Source of the DNA: UBA1402 sp964575345
GTDB lineage: Bacteria > Bacteroidota > Bacteroidia > Bacteroidales > UBA1402
Direction of reading: 5' to 3'
Assembly: GCA_964575345.1 (NCBI GenBank)
Contig: CAZNQD010000082.1
Span: 1-6,855 of the forward strand
Length of the DNA: 6,855 bases
This document shows, in pieces, positions 1 through 5,242 of the stretch; position 1 is the stretch's first letter; each line of letters opens with the position of its first letter. The position numbers and the translations under genes are program-made. The notes beneath the pieces are model-generated. The model saw nothing but the letters and a program-made list of their open reading frames with translations. It was not told where the DNA came from and did not search any database.

Positions 1-50
1 GGTTCAACCATTTCACGACGCATAGTTAAAGACCACTCAGCTGATTCCAC
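1..50 (-). CDS. IS3-family transposase OrfB, N-terminal fragment (cut by window edge)
   Basis: In the -1 frame relative to orfA, the sequence after the slippery run reads V-E-S-A-E-W-S-L-T-M-R-R-E-M-V-E-P and stays open to base 1. This matches the usual beginning of IS3-family OrfB, whose later part (outside the window) carries the rve/DDE integrase domain with the DDE catalytic triad. The start is set by frameshifting from orfA rather than by its own strong start codon. The catalytic region is not visible, so whether the element is active cannot be judged. Confidence 0.72.
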   Translation of the reverse strand, partial: MESAEWSLTMRREMVE

Positions 51-313
51 TTTTTTTTTAGAAAATCGTTCTCCACCTCCAGCTTACCGATCTTACGGTA
101 TAAGGCATCTGTTTCTTCTGTGTGATGCTTTTCTTTGGAGGATGAGGGATGACTAAACGTCGATGATGCACTTTCAATAAACTGCTTCTTCCAAAGACTC
201 ACCTGATTGGGGTGAACTTCGTACTGGGAGGCAATCTCACTGATGGTTTTCATACCACGAACAGCTTCAATTGCTACACGTGCCTTAATTTCGGCAGAAA
301 TCTTCTTTCTCAT
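26..313 (-). CDS. IS3-family transposase OrfA (helix-turn-helix subunit)
   Basis: OrfA is the DNA-binding partner of an IS3-family transposase. On its own it helps recognise the IS ends and can repress; fused to OrfB by frameshifting it forms the active transposase. The 95-residue protein is of normal size for the family. Residues 1-55 look like the HTH_Tnp_1 domain, with the helix-turn-helix around residues 22-44 (ISEIASQYEVHPNQVSLWKK). Residues 66-88 form a leucine-zipper-like helix (ALYRKIGKLEVENDFLKKK), as expected for dimerisation. The ATG at 313 gives the usual MRKK-type start; no strong Shine-Dalgarno site precedes it. The zero-frame stop lies 22 bases past the A9G run, so the zero-frame product ends a few residues after the slip site. 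Family assignment is secure; the subgroup within IS3 is not determined. Confidence 0.93.
   Translation of the reverse strand: MRKKISAEIKARVAIEAVRGMKTISEIASQYEVHPNQVSLWKKQFIESASSTFSHPSSSKEKHHTEETDALYRKIGKLEVENDFLKKKWNQLSGL
50..60 (-). promoter_or_regulatory. Programmed -1 ribosomal frameshift site between orfA and orfB
   Basis: On the coding strand the orfA codons read CTA AAA AAA AAG. The last seven bases form A AAA AAG in the correct phase, the classic -1 slippery heptamer of IS3-family elements. Slipping back one base moves the ribosome into the orfB frame, which continues GTG GAA TCA. Any stimulatory structure just downstream was not identified. Confidence 0.8.
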
Positions 314-330
314 GACTTAATTGTTTTAAT

Positions 331-358
331 GGTGTAAATTTAATTGATTTTTTACACC
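331..358 (-). promoter_or_regulatory. Leader stem-loop upstream of IS orfA
   Basis: GGTGTAAA at 331-338 and TTTACACC at 351-358 are perfect 8-bp inverted repeats around a 12-base loop. The structure lies between the IS end and orfA, with its near arm 17 bases upstream of the orfA ATG. In several IS elements a structure at this place forms only in transcripts read through from outside and limits transposase translation; a protein operator is the other option. The pairing is seen directly, but the role is inferred. Confidence 0.45.
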
Positions 359-363
359 TTAAA

Positions 364-387
364 CAACTGTCTAAATTTTGGCGGACA
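364..387 (-). repeat. Probable left terminal inverted repeat of the IS3-family element
   Basis: Read leftward from 387, the sequence starts TGTCCGCCAAAATTTAGACA. IS3-family ends usually begin with TG and lie within about 100 bases of the orfA start, as here (orfA starts at 313). The partner repeat is outside the window, so the exact length cannot be measured. Confidence 0.6.
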
Positions 388-690
388 TTATATCCTGTGG
401 TGGCTTGTGATTATTGTGGGGAAAGAATAGCTGAATTATACTATCTCACTAATTATCTTGTATTCAAAGCATGTTCCTCTTTATGTACTTTATTTTGCTT
501 TAAAAATTTAATTTCTTAAAAAAATAAATTTGTTGATAGATGGATGAAGAAAAATCCAGTCCAAAATCTGTCCGGGGCAAAAGAATGCCGGATTAGTTCT
601 TTTGTATTGCCGTAAATTTATGACCGGAATTCAATTGCACTTCTGGTTCCTGTTTACAAAATACTCTTTCAGTAAAATTGGTTTATGAGA
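388..690. other. Gene-free AT-rich stretch flanking the IS
   Basis: No convincing coding region is seen on either strand in these 300 bases. There is a TANNTTTG-like box (TAAATTTG, 525-532), but no TTTG lies at the right distance upstream. The only open frame after it is an 18-codon one (540-596) with no recognisable product. A hairpin at 578-604 is listed separately. The stretch may be the residue of whatever region the IS entered. Confidence 0.5.
578..604. repeat. Small perfect inverted repeat (hairpin)
   Basis: CAAAAGAA at 578-585 pairs with TTCTTTTG at 597-604 across an 11-base loop. It is flanked by GG and by TATTGCC. There is no T-run of terminator type after it on the plus strand, so its role is unclear. 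Confidence 0.4.
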
Positions 691-778
691 ACTGATAGTT
701 GATTGAAGCGTAAGCGGACCGTAGTGAAAGCCCGACCCCGAAGCCGATATATAGACACGGCGCCCGAAGCGCGCAGGG

Positions 779-829
779 GCCGGCAAGGTTTTTTGTGACG
801 GCTCGCAGAGACTAGCAAAAAACGCCGGC
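779..829. repeat. Long two-part hairpin in the GC-rich block
   Basis: The outer arms GCCGGC (779-784 and 824-829) and the inner arms TTTTTTG (789-795) and CAAAAAA (816-822) are complementary in nested order. They are separated by a small asymmetric bulge (AAGG against C) and a 20-base loop. The layout is like an imperfect REP-type hairpin or an RNA stem. The right outer arm is also the first six bases of the dispersed repeat copy A. Confidence 0.5.
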
Positions 830-867
830 GTCAAGTGCTGACCAGCCGGGGATATCGGGAGGCTGAG
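824..867 (+). repeat. Dispersed repeat, copy A
   Basis: These 44 bases match the reverse complement of 4975-5018 at 39 positions, including an unbroken run of 21 bases (843-863) that contains CAGCCGGGGATATCGGGAGG. Similarity continues weakly on both sides, for example AGACTAGCAA here (809-818) against AGACTTGCAA in the other copy. Two copies over 4 kb in non-coding DNA suggest a repeat family spread through the genome. Confidence 0.75.
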
Positions 868-884
868 CGGGTTGGGCTTGAACG

Positions 885-947
885 GTGGGGAGCGCTGCAA
901 AAATTTCCGTGGGGAGCGCTGCAAAAAAATTTCGTGGGGAGCGCTGC
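885..947 (+). repeat. Three tandem copies of a 24/25-base unit
   Basis: The core GTGGGGAGCGCTGC occurs exactly at 885-898, 909-922 and 934-947. The copies are separated by A-runs and ATTTCC/ATTTC spacers, giving periods of 24 and 25 bases. Each core holds the palindrome AGCGCT, so copies can pair with one another. The last copy ends five bases before the fic stop codon, so the array sits where the fic transcript should end. Confidence 0.8.
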
Positions 948-952
948 TGAAA

Positions 953-2032
953 TTATCCTTTCAAGATTTCAATTAATTCTTTGTTTATGTACAAAGTCTC
1001 TCTGCCAACTTTCTGAGATTCAACAATTCCGATATCTTCGAGTTCTTTTAAATATCGGGAAGCTGCTTTTCTTTCCACGCCTAATTTGTTTACCACAAAT
1101 TCAATTTTCGAATATGGTTGTTCGAAAAGTAATTCAACAAGTTCTTTTCTATAGAGTTTGGGAGCTTTCTCCTGGACTTTTATTATAGTGGAATCAAGTT
1201 GGTCTTTGATATATGTAATCCTTGTGATTGTACTTTTTGATGTACTTTCAACCGCTTTAAGCATAAACATTATCCACCCGTCCCATTTACCTGTGTGATT
1301 TATTTGATTTAAGAGCCGATAATATTCAGGCTTATTGGCAATGATATAAGAGCTTAAATATAAAATCGGGAAATCAATCAATTCGTTTAGTATCAGATAC
1401 AAAATATTTAAAATCCGACCGGTTCTGCCGTTACCATCATAAAAAGGGTGAATGCTCTCAAACTGATAATGCAATATGGCCAAGTTAATCAATGGCGACA
1501 AGTCATCCGGTTGATTAAAATGCTTAATGAAATTTGTCAACAAGTCAAGTATTTCCGCATGGTCTTGAGGTGGAGTATAAACAATTTCACCTGTAATGTC
1601 ATTTTTCAAAACGGTTCCGGGCGTACTCCTGATACCGGCAGTATTATCGACTAATTCCTGTTGAATACTCACAATGTCGTTTACCCTTAAAAATCCTTGT
1701 TTTTTAGCAAGATCATACCCTTTAAATATTGCTTTACGGTAATTCACAACTTCTTTAGTCTCGGGAGACATGTGAGTTTTATTAATAGTCAATGCTTTAT
1801 AAAGCTCATCTTGTGTCGTAATAATATTTTCAATCTCCGAACTGTCTTTCGCTTCCTGTAAAACTATCGCATTAATCAGCATTGCCTGGTTAGGAATTGT
1901 CTTTGCAATCCCTTTCAATTCAGCTAATGCAGCCGTTGACTTGTTTGTCTGTCTTAAAATTTCAACGGTTTCCACTTTCTCTCTAAGAGGCGGAAGTTTT
2001 TCCAATTGAAAATGTGGTGCAATTTGTCCCAT
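953..2032 (-). CDS. Fic domain protein AMP transferase (class II, self-inhibited)
   Basis: Fic enzymes move AMP from ATP onto a hydroxyl side chain of a target protein (AMPylation). The 359-residue protein has the full catalytic motif HPFYDGNGR at residues 195-203, followed by TGR. H195 is the expected catalytic base, D199 the metal ligand, and N201 and R203 the phosphate contacts. The flap that positions the target is around 146-155 (GEIVYTPP). An N-terminal Fic_N-type domain covers about residues 10-90 and carries S64-xxx-E68-N69, matching the inhibitory (S/T)xxxE(G/N) motif. E68 should block productive ATP binding, which makes this class II with inhibitor and enzyme in one chain. Residues 290-359 look like a winged helix, the same layout as Shewanella SoFic, which is of similar length. 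The ATG at 2032 follows AAAAAGGAT. The target is unknown. No separate antitoxin gene is seen, and none is expected. Confidence 0.96.
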   Translation of the reverse strand: MGQIAPHFQLEKLPPLREKVETVEILRQTNKSTAALAELKGIAKTIPNQAMLINAIVLQEAKDSSEIENIITTQDELYKALTINKTHMSPETKEVVNYRKAIFKGYDLAKKQGFLRVNDIVSIQQELVDNTAGIRSTPGTVLKNDITGEIVYTPPQDHAEILDLLTNFIKHFNQPDDLSPLINLAILHYQFESIHPFYDGNGRTGRILNILYLILNELIDFPILYLSSYIIANKPEYYRLLNQINHTGKWDGWIMFMLKAVESTSKSTITRITYIKDQLDSTIIKVQEKAPKLYRKELVELLFEQPYSKIEFVVNKLGVERKAASRYLKELEDIGIVESQKVGRETLYINKELIEILKG

Positions 2033-2051
2033 ATCCTTTTTATTTGTCCCA
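2022..2051 (-). repeat. Direct repeat TGGGACAAAT spanning the fic start
   Basis: TGGGACAAAT occurs twice on the fic coding strand, at 2042-2051 and 2022-2031, exactly 20 bases apart. The upstream copy starts inside the -7 box and runs across the predicted transcription start. The downstream copy begins at the second base of the fic ATG. The spacing is close to two helical turns, so a dimeric regulator could read both copies. An operator role is inference. Confidence 0.45.
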
Positions 2052-2080
2052 AAAATATAAATTATGGTACAATTATCAAT
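2050..2080 (-). promoter_or_regulatory. Predicted Bacteroides-type promoter of fic
   Basis: On the minus strand a -7 box TATTTTTG (2050-2057) fits TAnnTTTG exactly. ATTG (2077-2080) lies 19 bases upstream, one base off the TTTG -33 box at the standard spacing. The transcript would begin near 2043, giving a very short leader of about 10 bases before the fic ATG. Confidence 0.6.
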
Positions 2081-2127
2081 GTTAACGGTGTTCTTTTTTC
2101 ATAAAGCCAACATTTTTCGCTCAATCA

Positions 2128-3324
2128 CTATTTCTTGTAATTCAGCCAGGTTAGTTTGTGCCAGAGCGATTCCAGAGGCCCACGGGAGTGTTTTTTCAGC
2201 CAAAGACGGCAGAACCAGCCCTGGAACAGGAACAGAAGGATGCCTATCAGCAGGGAATAGGTGGCGCCGGTGTACTGATACAAGCCAAGGGCGAAGCCGT
2301 AATAAATAAAAGCACCCAGTATGGATTGCATAACATAACAGCTGAGACTCATACGGCCAAAAGGAATCAGCCGGTTCAGCACTTTTCTCGCCAATTTGGT
2401 CTTATACAATAAGTAAAGAATCGAAATCCACAAAAAAGTCATCGACAGATTAGACCAGGAATCCATGCTCCTTGCCAGTGCTTTTCTTGCAAAACCCTGA
2501 TTCAGATTAATAAGATTCCCGCTGAAGAAGATGAACAACAAACTCAGCAACAAAGTGATAAGTGCAGTCTTTTTCCAGAATTTATCGTTGGCCGGATTGT
2601 GCGAAAACAGCTTTTTCCTGCCCAGGAGCATTCCGAGCATAAAGAGAGCGGGCGCCTGAAAAAATCGACCTTTGAACCAGCTCCAAATGTAAACCGCTAT
2701 TTTCCCGTTGGTAAAATTGCCCTTGACCATTTCCGTAAAAGAATCTCCTGCCTGCGTAATGGCAGCCAATCTAAAGTATTTTCCGGCAGTGATTTCCACG
2801 GGCGCATACTCCGGATTAATCAGGGAGTAAATGAACTGCGACACAAAAACCGGCTGTAATAATAACACAATAGCCACCCACAACAGTGCCTTGTCCGACA
2901 ATCGGCATACAGGCAAAATGGCCAGTCCCATCAGAGCGTACATATTGAGGATGTCTCCCTGATAAAAGATGGTGTTGAACATTCCGAACAAAAACAAAAG
3001 AAACAGTCGCCACAGAAATCTCCCTCTGAAATCGTAGCCTTTTTGGGCTTGTTTGGCATCCATCAGATTGAAGGTGAATCCAAAAAGCAGGGCGAAGATA
3101 GCGTAGGATTTGCCTGAGAAAAGAAAACCGATTATTCCAAAAATGCTTCTGTCCAGACTTTTCATCCAATCCGGAAGGTTAGGAGGTAGGTAGTAAAAAT
3201 CAAAATGTTCGAGGTTGTGCAGCAATAAAATCGATACGATGGCGAAACCGCGCAGGGCATCTACAAAATCCACTCTGCCTGCCTGATTTTTCAGGATTGT
3301 TTCAGTTTTTGGTCCGGATTCCAT
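2128..3324 (-). CDS. DUF418 / YeiB-like inner-membrane protein
   Basis: This 398-residue polytopic membrane protein has the DUF418 architecture. Near the N-terminus it has R17-x-D19 and D22-A-L-R-G26 followed by a first membrane helix ending in H36-N37, the signature of YeiB-like proteins, which are related in fold to acyltransferase-3 membrane proteins. Residues 121-134 (YQGDILNMYALMGL) are another conserved loop and helix. The C-terminal DUF418 domain covers about 235-395, with FGRMSLSCYVMQS (322-334) and the closing GPLESLWHKLTWL (382-394). I count roughly 9-10 hydrophobic segments. Function is not established for the family; a transport or acyl-transfer role is only proposed. The ATG at 3324 puts the conserved N-terminal motif at the usual distance; no Shine-Dalgarno site is seen. 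It lies 95 bases upstream of fic on the same strand, but fic has its own promoter, so co-transcription is uncertain. Confidence 0.92.
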   Translation of the reverse strand: MESGPKTETILKNQAGRVDFVDALRGFAIVSILLLHNLEHFDFYYLPPNLPDWMKSLDRSIFGIIGFLFSGKSYAIFALLFGFTFNLMDAKQAQKGYDFRGRFLWRLFLLFLFGMFNTIFYQGDILNMYALMGLAILPVCRLSDKALLWVAIVLLLQPVFVSQFIYSLINPEYAPVEITAGKYFRLAAITQAGDSFTEMVKGNFTNGKIAVYIWSWFKGRFFQAPALFMLGMLLGRKKLFSHNPANDKFWKKTALITLLLSLLFIFFSGNLINLNQGFARKALARSMDSWSNLSMTFLWISILYLLYKTKLARKVLNRLIPFGRMSLSCYVMQSILGAFIYYGFALGLYQYTGATYSLLIGILLFLFQGWFCRLWLKKHSRGPLESLWHKLTWLNYKK

Positions 3325-3399
3325 TCTGGGGTGATTATCGGTTTATAAAACAGGTAAATAGTGTAATTTTTTTAAAAATGTCAAAGTTCTCCATTTTTT

Positions 3400-3438
3400 C
3401 AAACAAAAAAAATCGGATTGCAATTATTTTTTTGTTTG
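3400..3438. promoter_or_regulatory. 12-bp inverted repeat in the divergent DUF418 / T9SS-protein region
   Basis: CAAACAAAAAAA (3400-3411) is perfectly complementary to TTTTTTTGTTTG (3427-3438) across a 15-base centre. It lies in the 126-base gap between two divergently read genes and ends 12 bases before the ATG at 3451. It could be an operator serving one or both genes, or a hairpin in the leader of the 3451 gene. No clear consensus promoter for either gene was found in this gap. Confidence 0.45.
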
Positions 3439-3450
3439 TATTAAAGTGAT

Positions 3451-4886
3451 ATGAAAAATATAATTCAAACCATCCTCTTCAGCGCGTTTATACTCTGTTC
3501 CTTCATACTTAACGCGCAGGAATTTGCCATCACCAACGACAATTCCTCACATATATCAAGTGCCGCTTACGACGGCAGTAATTATCTGGCGACCATGTAT
3601 GCCGATTCCAGCTCCAAAATTGTTTCGGCACAATTATTTACCGGCAAAGGTGCCCTCGTTGGCGACAGAATTAACATAGGAACCGGCGGATTTCCAAGAG
3701 TGGCATTTGACGGAACCAACTATTTGGTTGTATGGCATCAGCATTATCATTCCACTTCCGGTAGCGACAGAGGAGAAACCAACGGCGATGTTTACGGTCA
3801 ATTTGTAAGCACTGAGGGAAAGTTAATCGGCTCCTCTTTTACCGTAGCCACCGGAGTAAGTTCGAGGTTTTATCGTCAGGCTGCCCTGGCATTTAACGAT
3901 TCGAGCTATTTTCTGGCCTATACCACAGGCAATGATGATCTTGACCAAGCTTACACCTTGTACGGACAACGAATAAGCAAATCAGGGACAAATATTGGCA
4001 ATCCGCTGTTAATTAGTAGCGTAAATCCCAGAGAGATTAATATGTCCTACGACGGCACCAATTATTTGGTTACCTGGGTAAAAGACACAGATGGCTACTA
4101 TGAAGAATCGGATGTTTACGGACAATTTGTAAGCAAAACAGGAGAATTAGCGGGTTCCAATTTTGTCATTGATGACGATGATAATGCCAGTGACAATCCT
4201 ACTTCTATAGCTTTTGACGGCTCTCGTTATTTAGTTTCGTTCCACGAAACATCACCGAACAATGATGAATTATGGAATTTATACGCACGATTTGTTTCTA
4301 CCTCCGGCAGCGTTTCGGAACGAATTGTAATTGCAGACACAACCCAACATCCATTAGTTGTAATGCTCGCCTATGACGGGACTAATTATTTTGCAACATG
4401 GATTATCACTTCGGGAACATTCGGGATCGCAGGCAGCTATTTTTCCACTTCCGGAGCTCCCTTAGATTCAGTTTTTACTCTTTTTGAAAATCAGGGCAAC
4501 AAAGTCCCAATAGGTGGAGTGTACTTTTATACCAAAGACGGTTTTTTCATAGGAGTGAACAAAGAAGATTTTGTGGACGGAACCTTTGCTAATGGAGATG
4601 TCTACGGATTGTTTCTTAAATCGACCTCATCGACAGCTATTTACGATATTAAAACACAGAAAAAAGCATTGTCGTCAGTCCTAATCCTACTACAGATGAT
4701 TTCACGACTTCAGGTTTTGAAGGCAACGCAAGACTTAGCATAAGAGATATCGATGGCAGATTGCTGTTTGCTAAAGAAATAACAGCAGGAGAAAGAGTAC
4801 CGGTGAACTCATTACGTGATGGGATGTATATCGTTACAGTCCAAACAAAAGTTTTTAAAGAAACAGTAAAACTGATTATTTATTGA
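3451..4886 (+). pseudogene. Secreted seven-repeat (probable beta-propeller) T9SS cargo protein, frameshifted before its sorting domain
   Basis: The zero-frame product (3451-4743, 430 residues) starts with a signal peptide, MKNIIQTILFSAFILCSFILNAQ, cut probably near residues 22/23. It then has seven copies of a 46-62-residue repeat anchored by DGTNYLVTW-like strands at about residues 39, 85, 147, 199, 254, 307 and 359. Several repeats are followed by DVYGQFVS-xx-G-xxx-G. Seven such units suggest a seven-bladed propeller. From residue 404 the frame turns into unrelated sequence and stops. The other frame (4660-4886) reads SIVVSPNPTTDDF, later GRLLF, DGMYIVTV and KETVKLIIY, a normal type A T9SS sorting domain. 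One extra A in the A6 run at 4660-4665 would join them into a 478-residue protein. As written, the protein would reach the periplasm but lack its outer-membrane export tag. A sequencing error, a real mutation or phase variation are all possible. Ligand and function are unknown. Confidence 0.88.
4660..4665 (+). other. A6 run at the frameshift point
   Basis: The run follows CAG and precedes GCATTG. With six A the frame continues as K-K-A-L-S-S to an early stop; with seven A it continues as K-K-S-I-V-V-S-P-N-P into the T9SS tail. The zero-frame codons are AAA AAA GCA, so the run is not in the phase of a classic A AAA AAG ribosomal slip site. That favours an indel or transcript slippage over programmed ribosomal frameshifting. 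Confidence 0.8.
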
Positions 4887-4919
4887 TTATTTGAAGACTG
4901 TCATAAATCTATAATCATA

Positions 4920-4964
4920 AATTGATAGCTTGAATTGATAGCTTGCTGAAATTTTTCAATTCAA
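4920..4964. repeat. Tandem 13-bp duplication with overlapping inverted repeat
   Basis: AATTGATAGCTTG is repeated perfectly at 4920-4932 and 4933-4945. Overlapping it, TTGAATTGA (4930-4938) pairs with TCAATTCAA (4956-4964) across a 17-base loop. It lies 33 bases past the end of the T9SS-cargo gene. The hairpin could act as an RNA 3' end, but no T-run follows it. Confidence 0.5.
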
Positions 4965-4974
4965 ATCCGGCTTG

Positions 4975-5018
4975 CTCTGCCTCCCGATATCCCCGGCTGA
5001 TCAGCGCCTGAAGCCGGC
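4975..5018 (-). repeat. Dispersed repeat, copy B (inverted relative to copy A)
   Basis: This is the reverse-complement partner of 824-867, identical at 39 of 44 positions. It is a GC-rich island in AT-rich intergenic sequence. The consensus promoter of the next gene begins nine bases beyond its end. Unlike copy A, it lacks the tandem AGCGCT units, and its outer hairpin is less clear. Confidence 0.75.
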
Positions 5019-5026
5019 CTTGCCTG

Positions 5027-5057
5027 TTTGTTCCTTGCAAGTCTTAAACTAAATTTG
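5027..5057 (+). promoter_or_regulatory. Consensus Bacteroides-type promoter for the delta-60 protein gene
   Basis: TTTG (5027-5030), exactly 19 bases, then TAAATTTG (5050-5057) fits the Bacteroides primary sigma consensus with no mismatch. Transcription would start near 5064, leaving a leader of about 180 bases. A second exact -7 box, TATTTTTG at 5088-5095, lacks a -33 partner. Confidence 0.7.
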
Positions 5058-5063
5058 TATTAA

Positions 5064-5242
5064 ATAGGTTTAAATACAATTTTTCTGTATTTTTGTTAGC
5101 CTTGTATTGCGAAAAGAAAGCGGTTTTCTACAGCAACATTCTGTGTAATAGCCTAACGGAGATAATGTTAATACCATAAAAACACAATAAAGCCTGGTGT
5201 GCCAGAAACCAAAGTAAATTCCAAGGGCATGGGTAAATCAAT
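5064..5242 (+). other. Long 5' leader with a five-codon open frame touching the start codon
   Basis: Small possible hairpins are visible: AGAAA/TTTCT at 5115-5129 and CTGG-TGTG-CCAG at 5194-5205, plus a longer-range GTTAG/CTAAC pairing (5095-5099 with 5153-5157). None matches a riboswitch I recognise. An ATG at 5229 opens M-G-K-S-I and stops at 5244-5246, overlapping the main ATG as ATGA. The nearest purine-rich site, AAGGG at 5223-5227, is too close to 5229 and rather far (15 bases) from 5243. Confidence 0.4.

Larger units (their letters stand above)
1..387 (-). mobile_element. IS3-family insertion sequence, left end (partial)
   Basis: This is the left part of an insertion sequence read leftward. 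In transcription order it holds a terminal sequence starting TGTCCGCC at 387, a stem-loop leader, orfA, an A-run frameshift signal, and the start of orfB, which runs off the window at base 1. That order, with overlapping orfA and orfB and a -1 frameshift, is the standard IS3-family plan. The outer boundary at 387 is inferred from the TG-start terminal sequence typical of the family. The right inverted repeat and the second copy of the target duplication lie outside the window, so the boundary is not proven. If 387 is correct, the target duplication would begin with the bases TTA at 388-390. Nothing in the visible part suggests decay: orfA is intact and the frameshift site is well placed. Confidence 0.88.
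700..950. repeat. GC-rich intergenic repeat block
   Basis: Between the AT-rich IS flank and the 3' end of fic lies about 250 bases that are visibly richer in G and C than the genes around it, with motifs such as GCGCCCGAAGCGCGC. The block contains a long hairpin (779-829), one copy of a repeat found again inverted at 4975-5018, and three copies of a 24/25-base unit (885-947). Open frames run through it on both strands (631-924 minus, 835-1188 plus), but both look like chance products of stop-poor GC-rich repeat DNA: their peptides are low in complexity, resemble no family, and one runs into the antisense of fic. The best reading is a dispersed non-coding repeat of REP or MITE type, or a structured RNA; the sequence alone does not decide. 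Confidence 0.6.

Noticed and set aside
540..596. 18-codon open frame after a TAAATTTG box
   Set aside because: Too short, no -33 box at the right distance, no ribosome site, no recognisable peptide.
631..924. 97-residue open frame on the minus strand
   Set aside because: It runs through the GC-rich repeat block, its start lies in the tandem units (giving repeated QRSP), it resembles no family, and stop-poor repeat DNA explains it.
885..947. CRISPR array
   Set aside because: Only three units, with spacers of 10-11 bases that resemble each other; no cas genes nearby.
835..1188. 117-residue open frame on the plus strand
   Set aside because: It spans the tandem repeats and then continues antisense to the 3' part of fic, a well-supported gene; low-complexity start, no family resemblance.
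953..2032. Fic toxin-antitoxin pair
   Set aside because: The inhibitory motif is inside the same protein (class II), and no small antitoxin gene lies next to it.
2816..3169. 117-residue minus-strand frame inside DUF418 and several plus-strand frames (2064-2412, 2599-2859)
   Set aside because: All but the short 5' part of the 2064 frame overlap the DUF418 gene in other frames; DUF418 motifs are intact, so these are shadows.
4660..4666. Programmed -1 ribosomal frameshift in the T9SS cargo gene
   Set aside because: The AAAAAAG run is not in the zero-frame phase needed for a classic A AAA AAG slip; an indel or transcript slippage explains it better.
5064..5242. Known riboswitch in the leader
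   Set aside because: No conserved core of a riboswitch class I know is visible; only small isolated stems.
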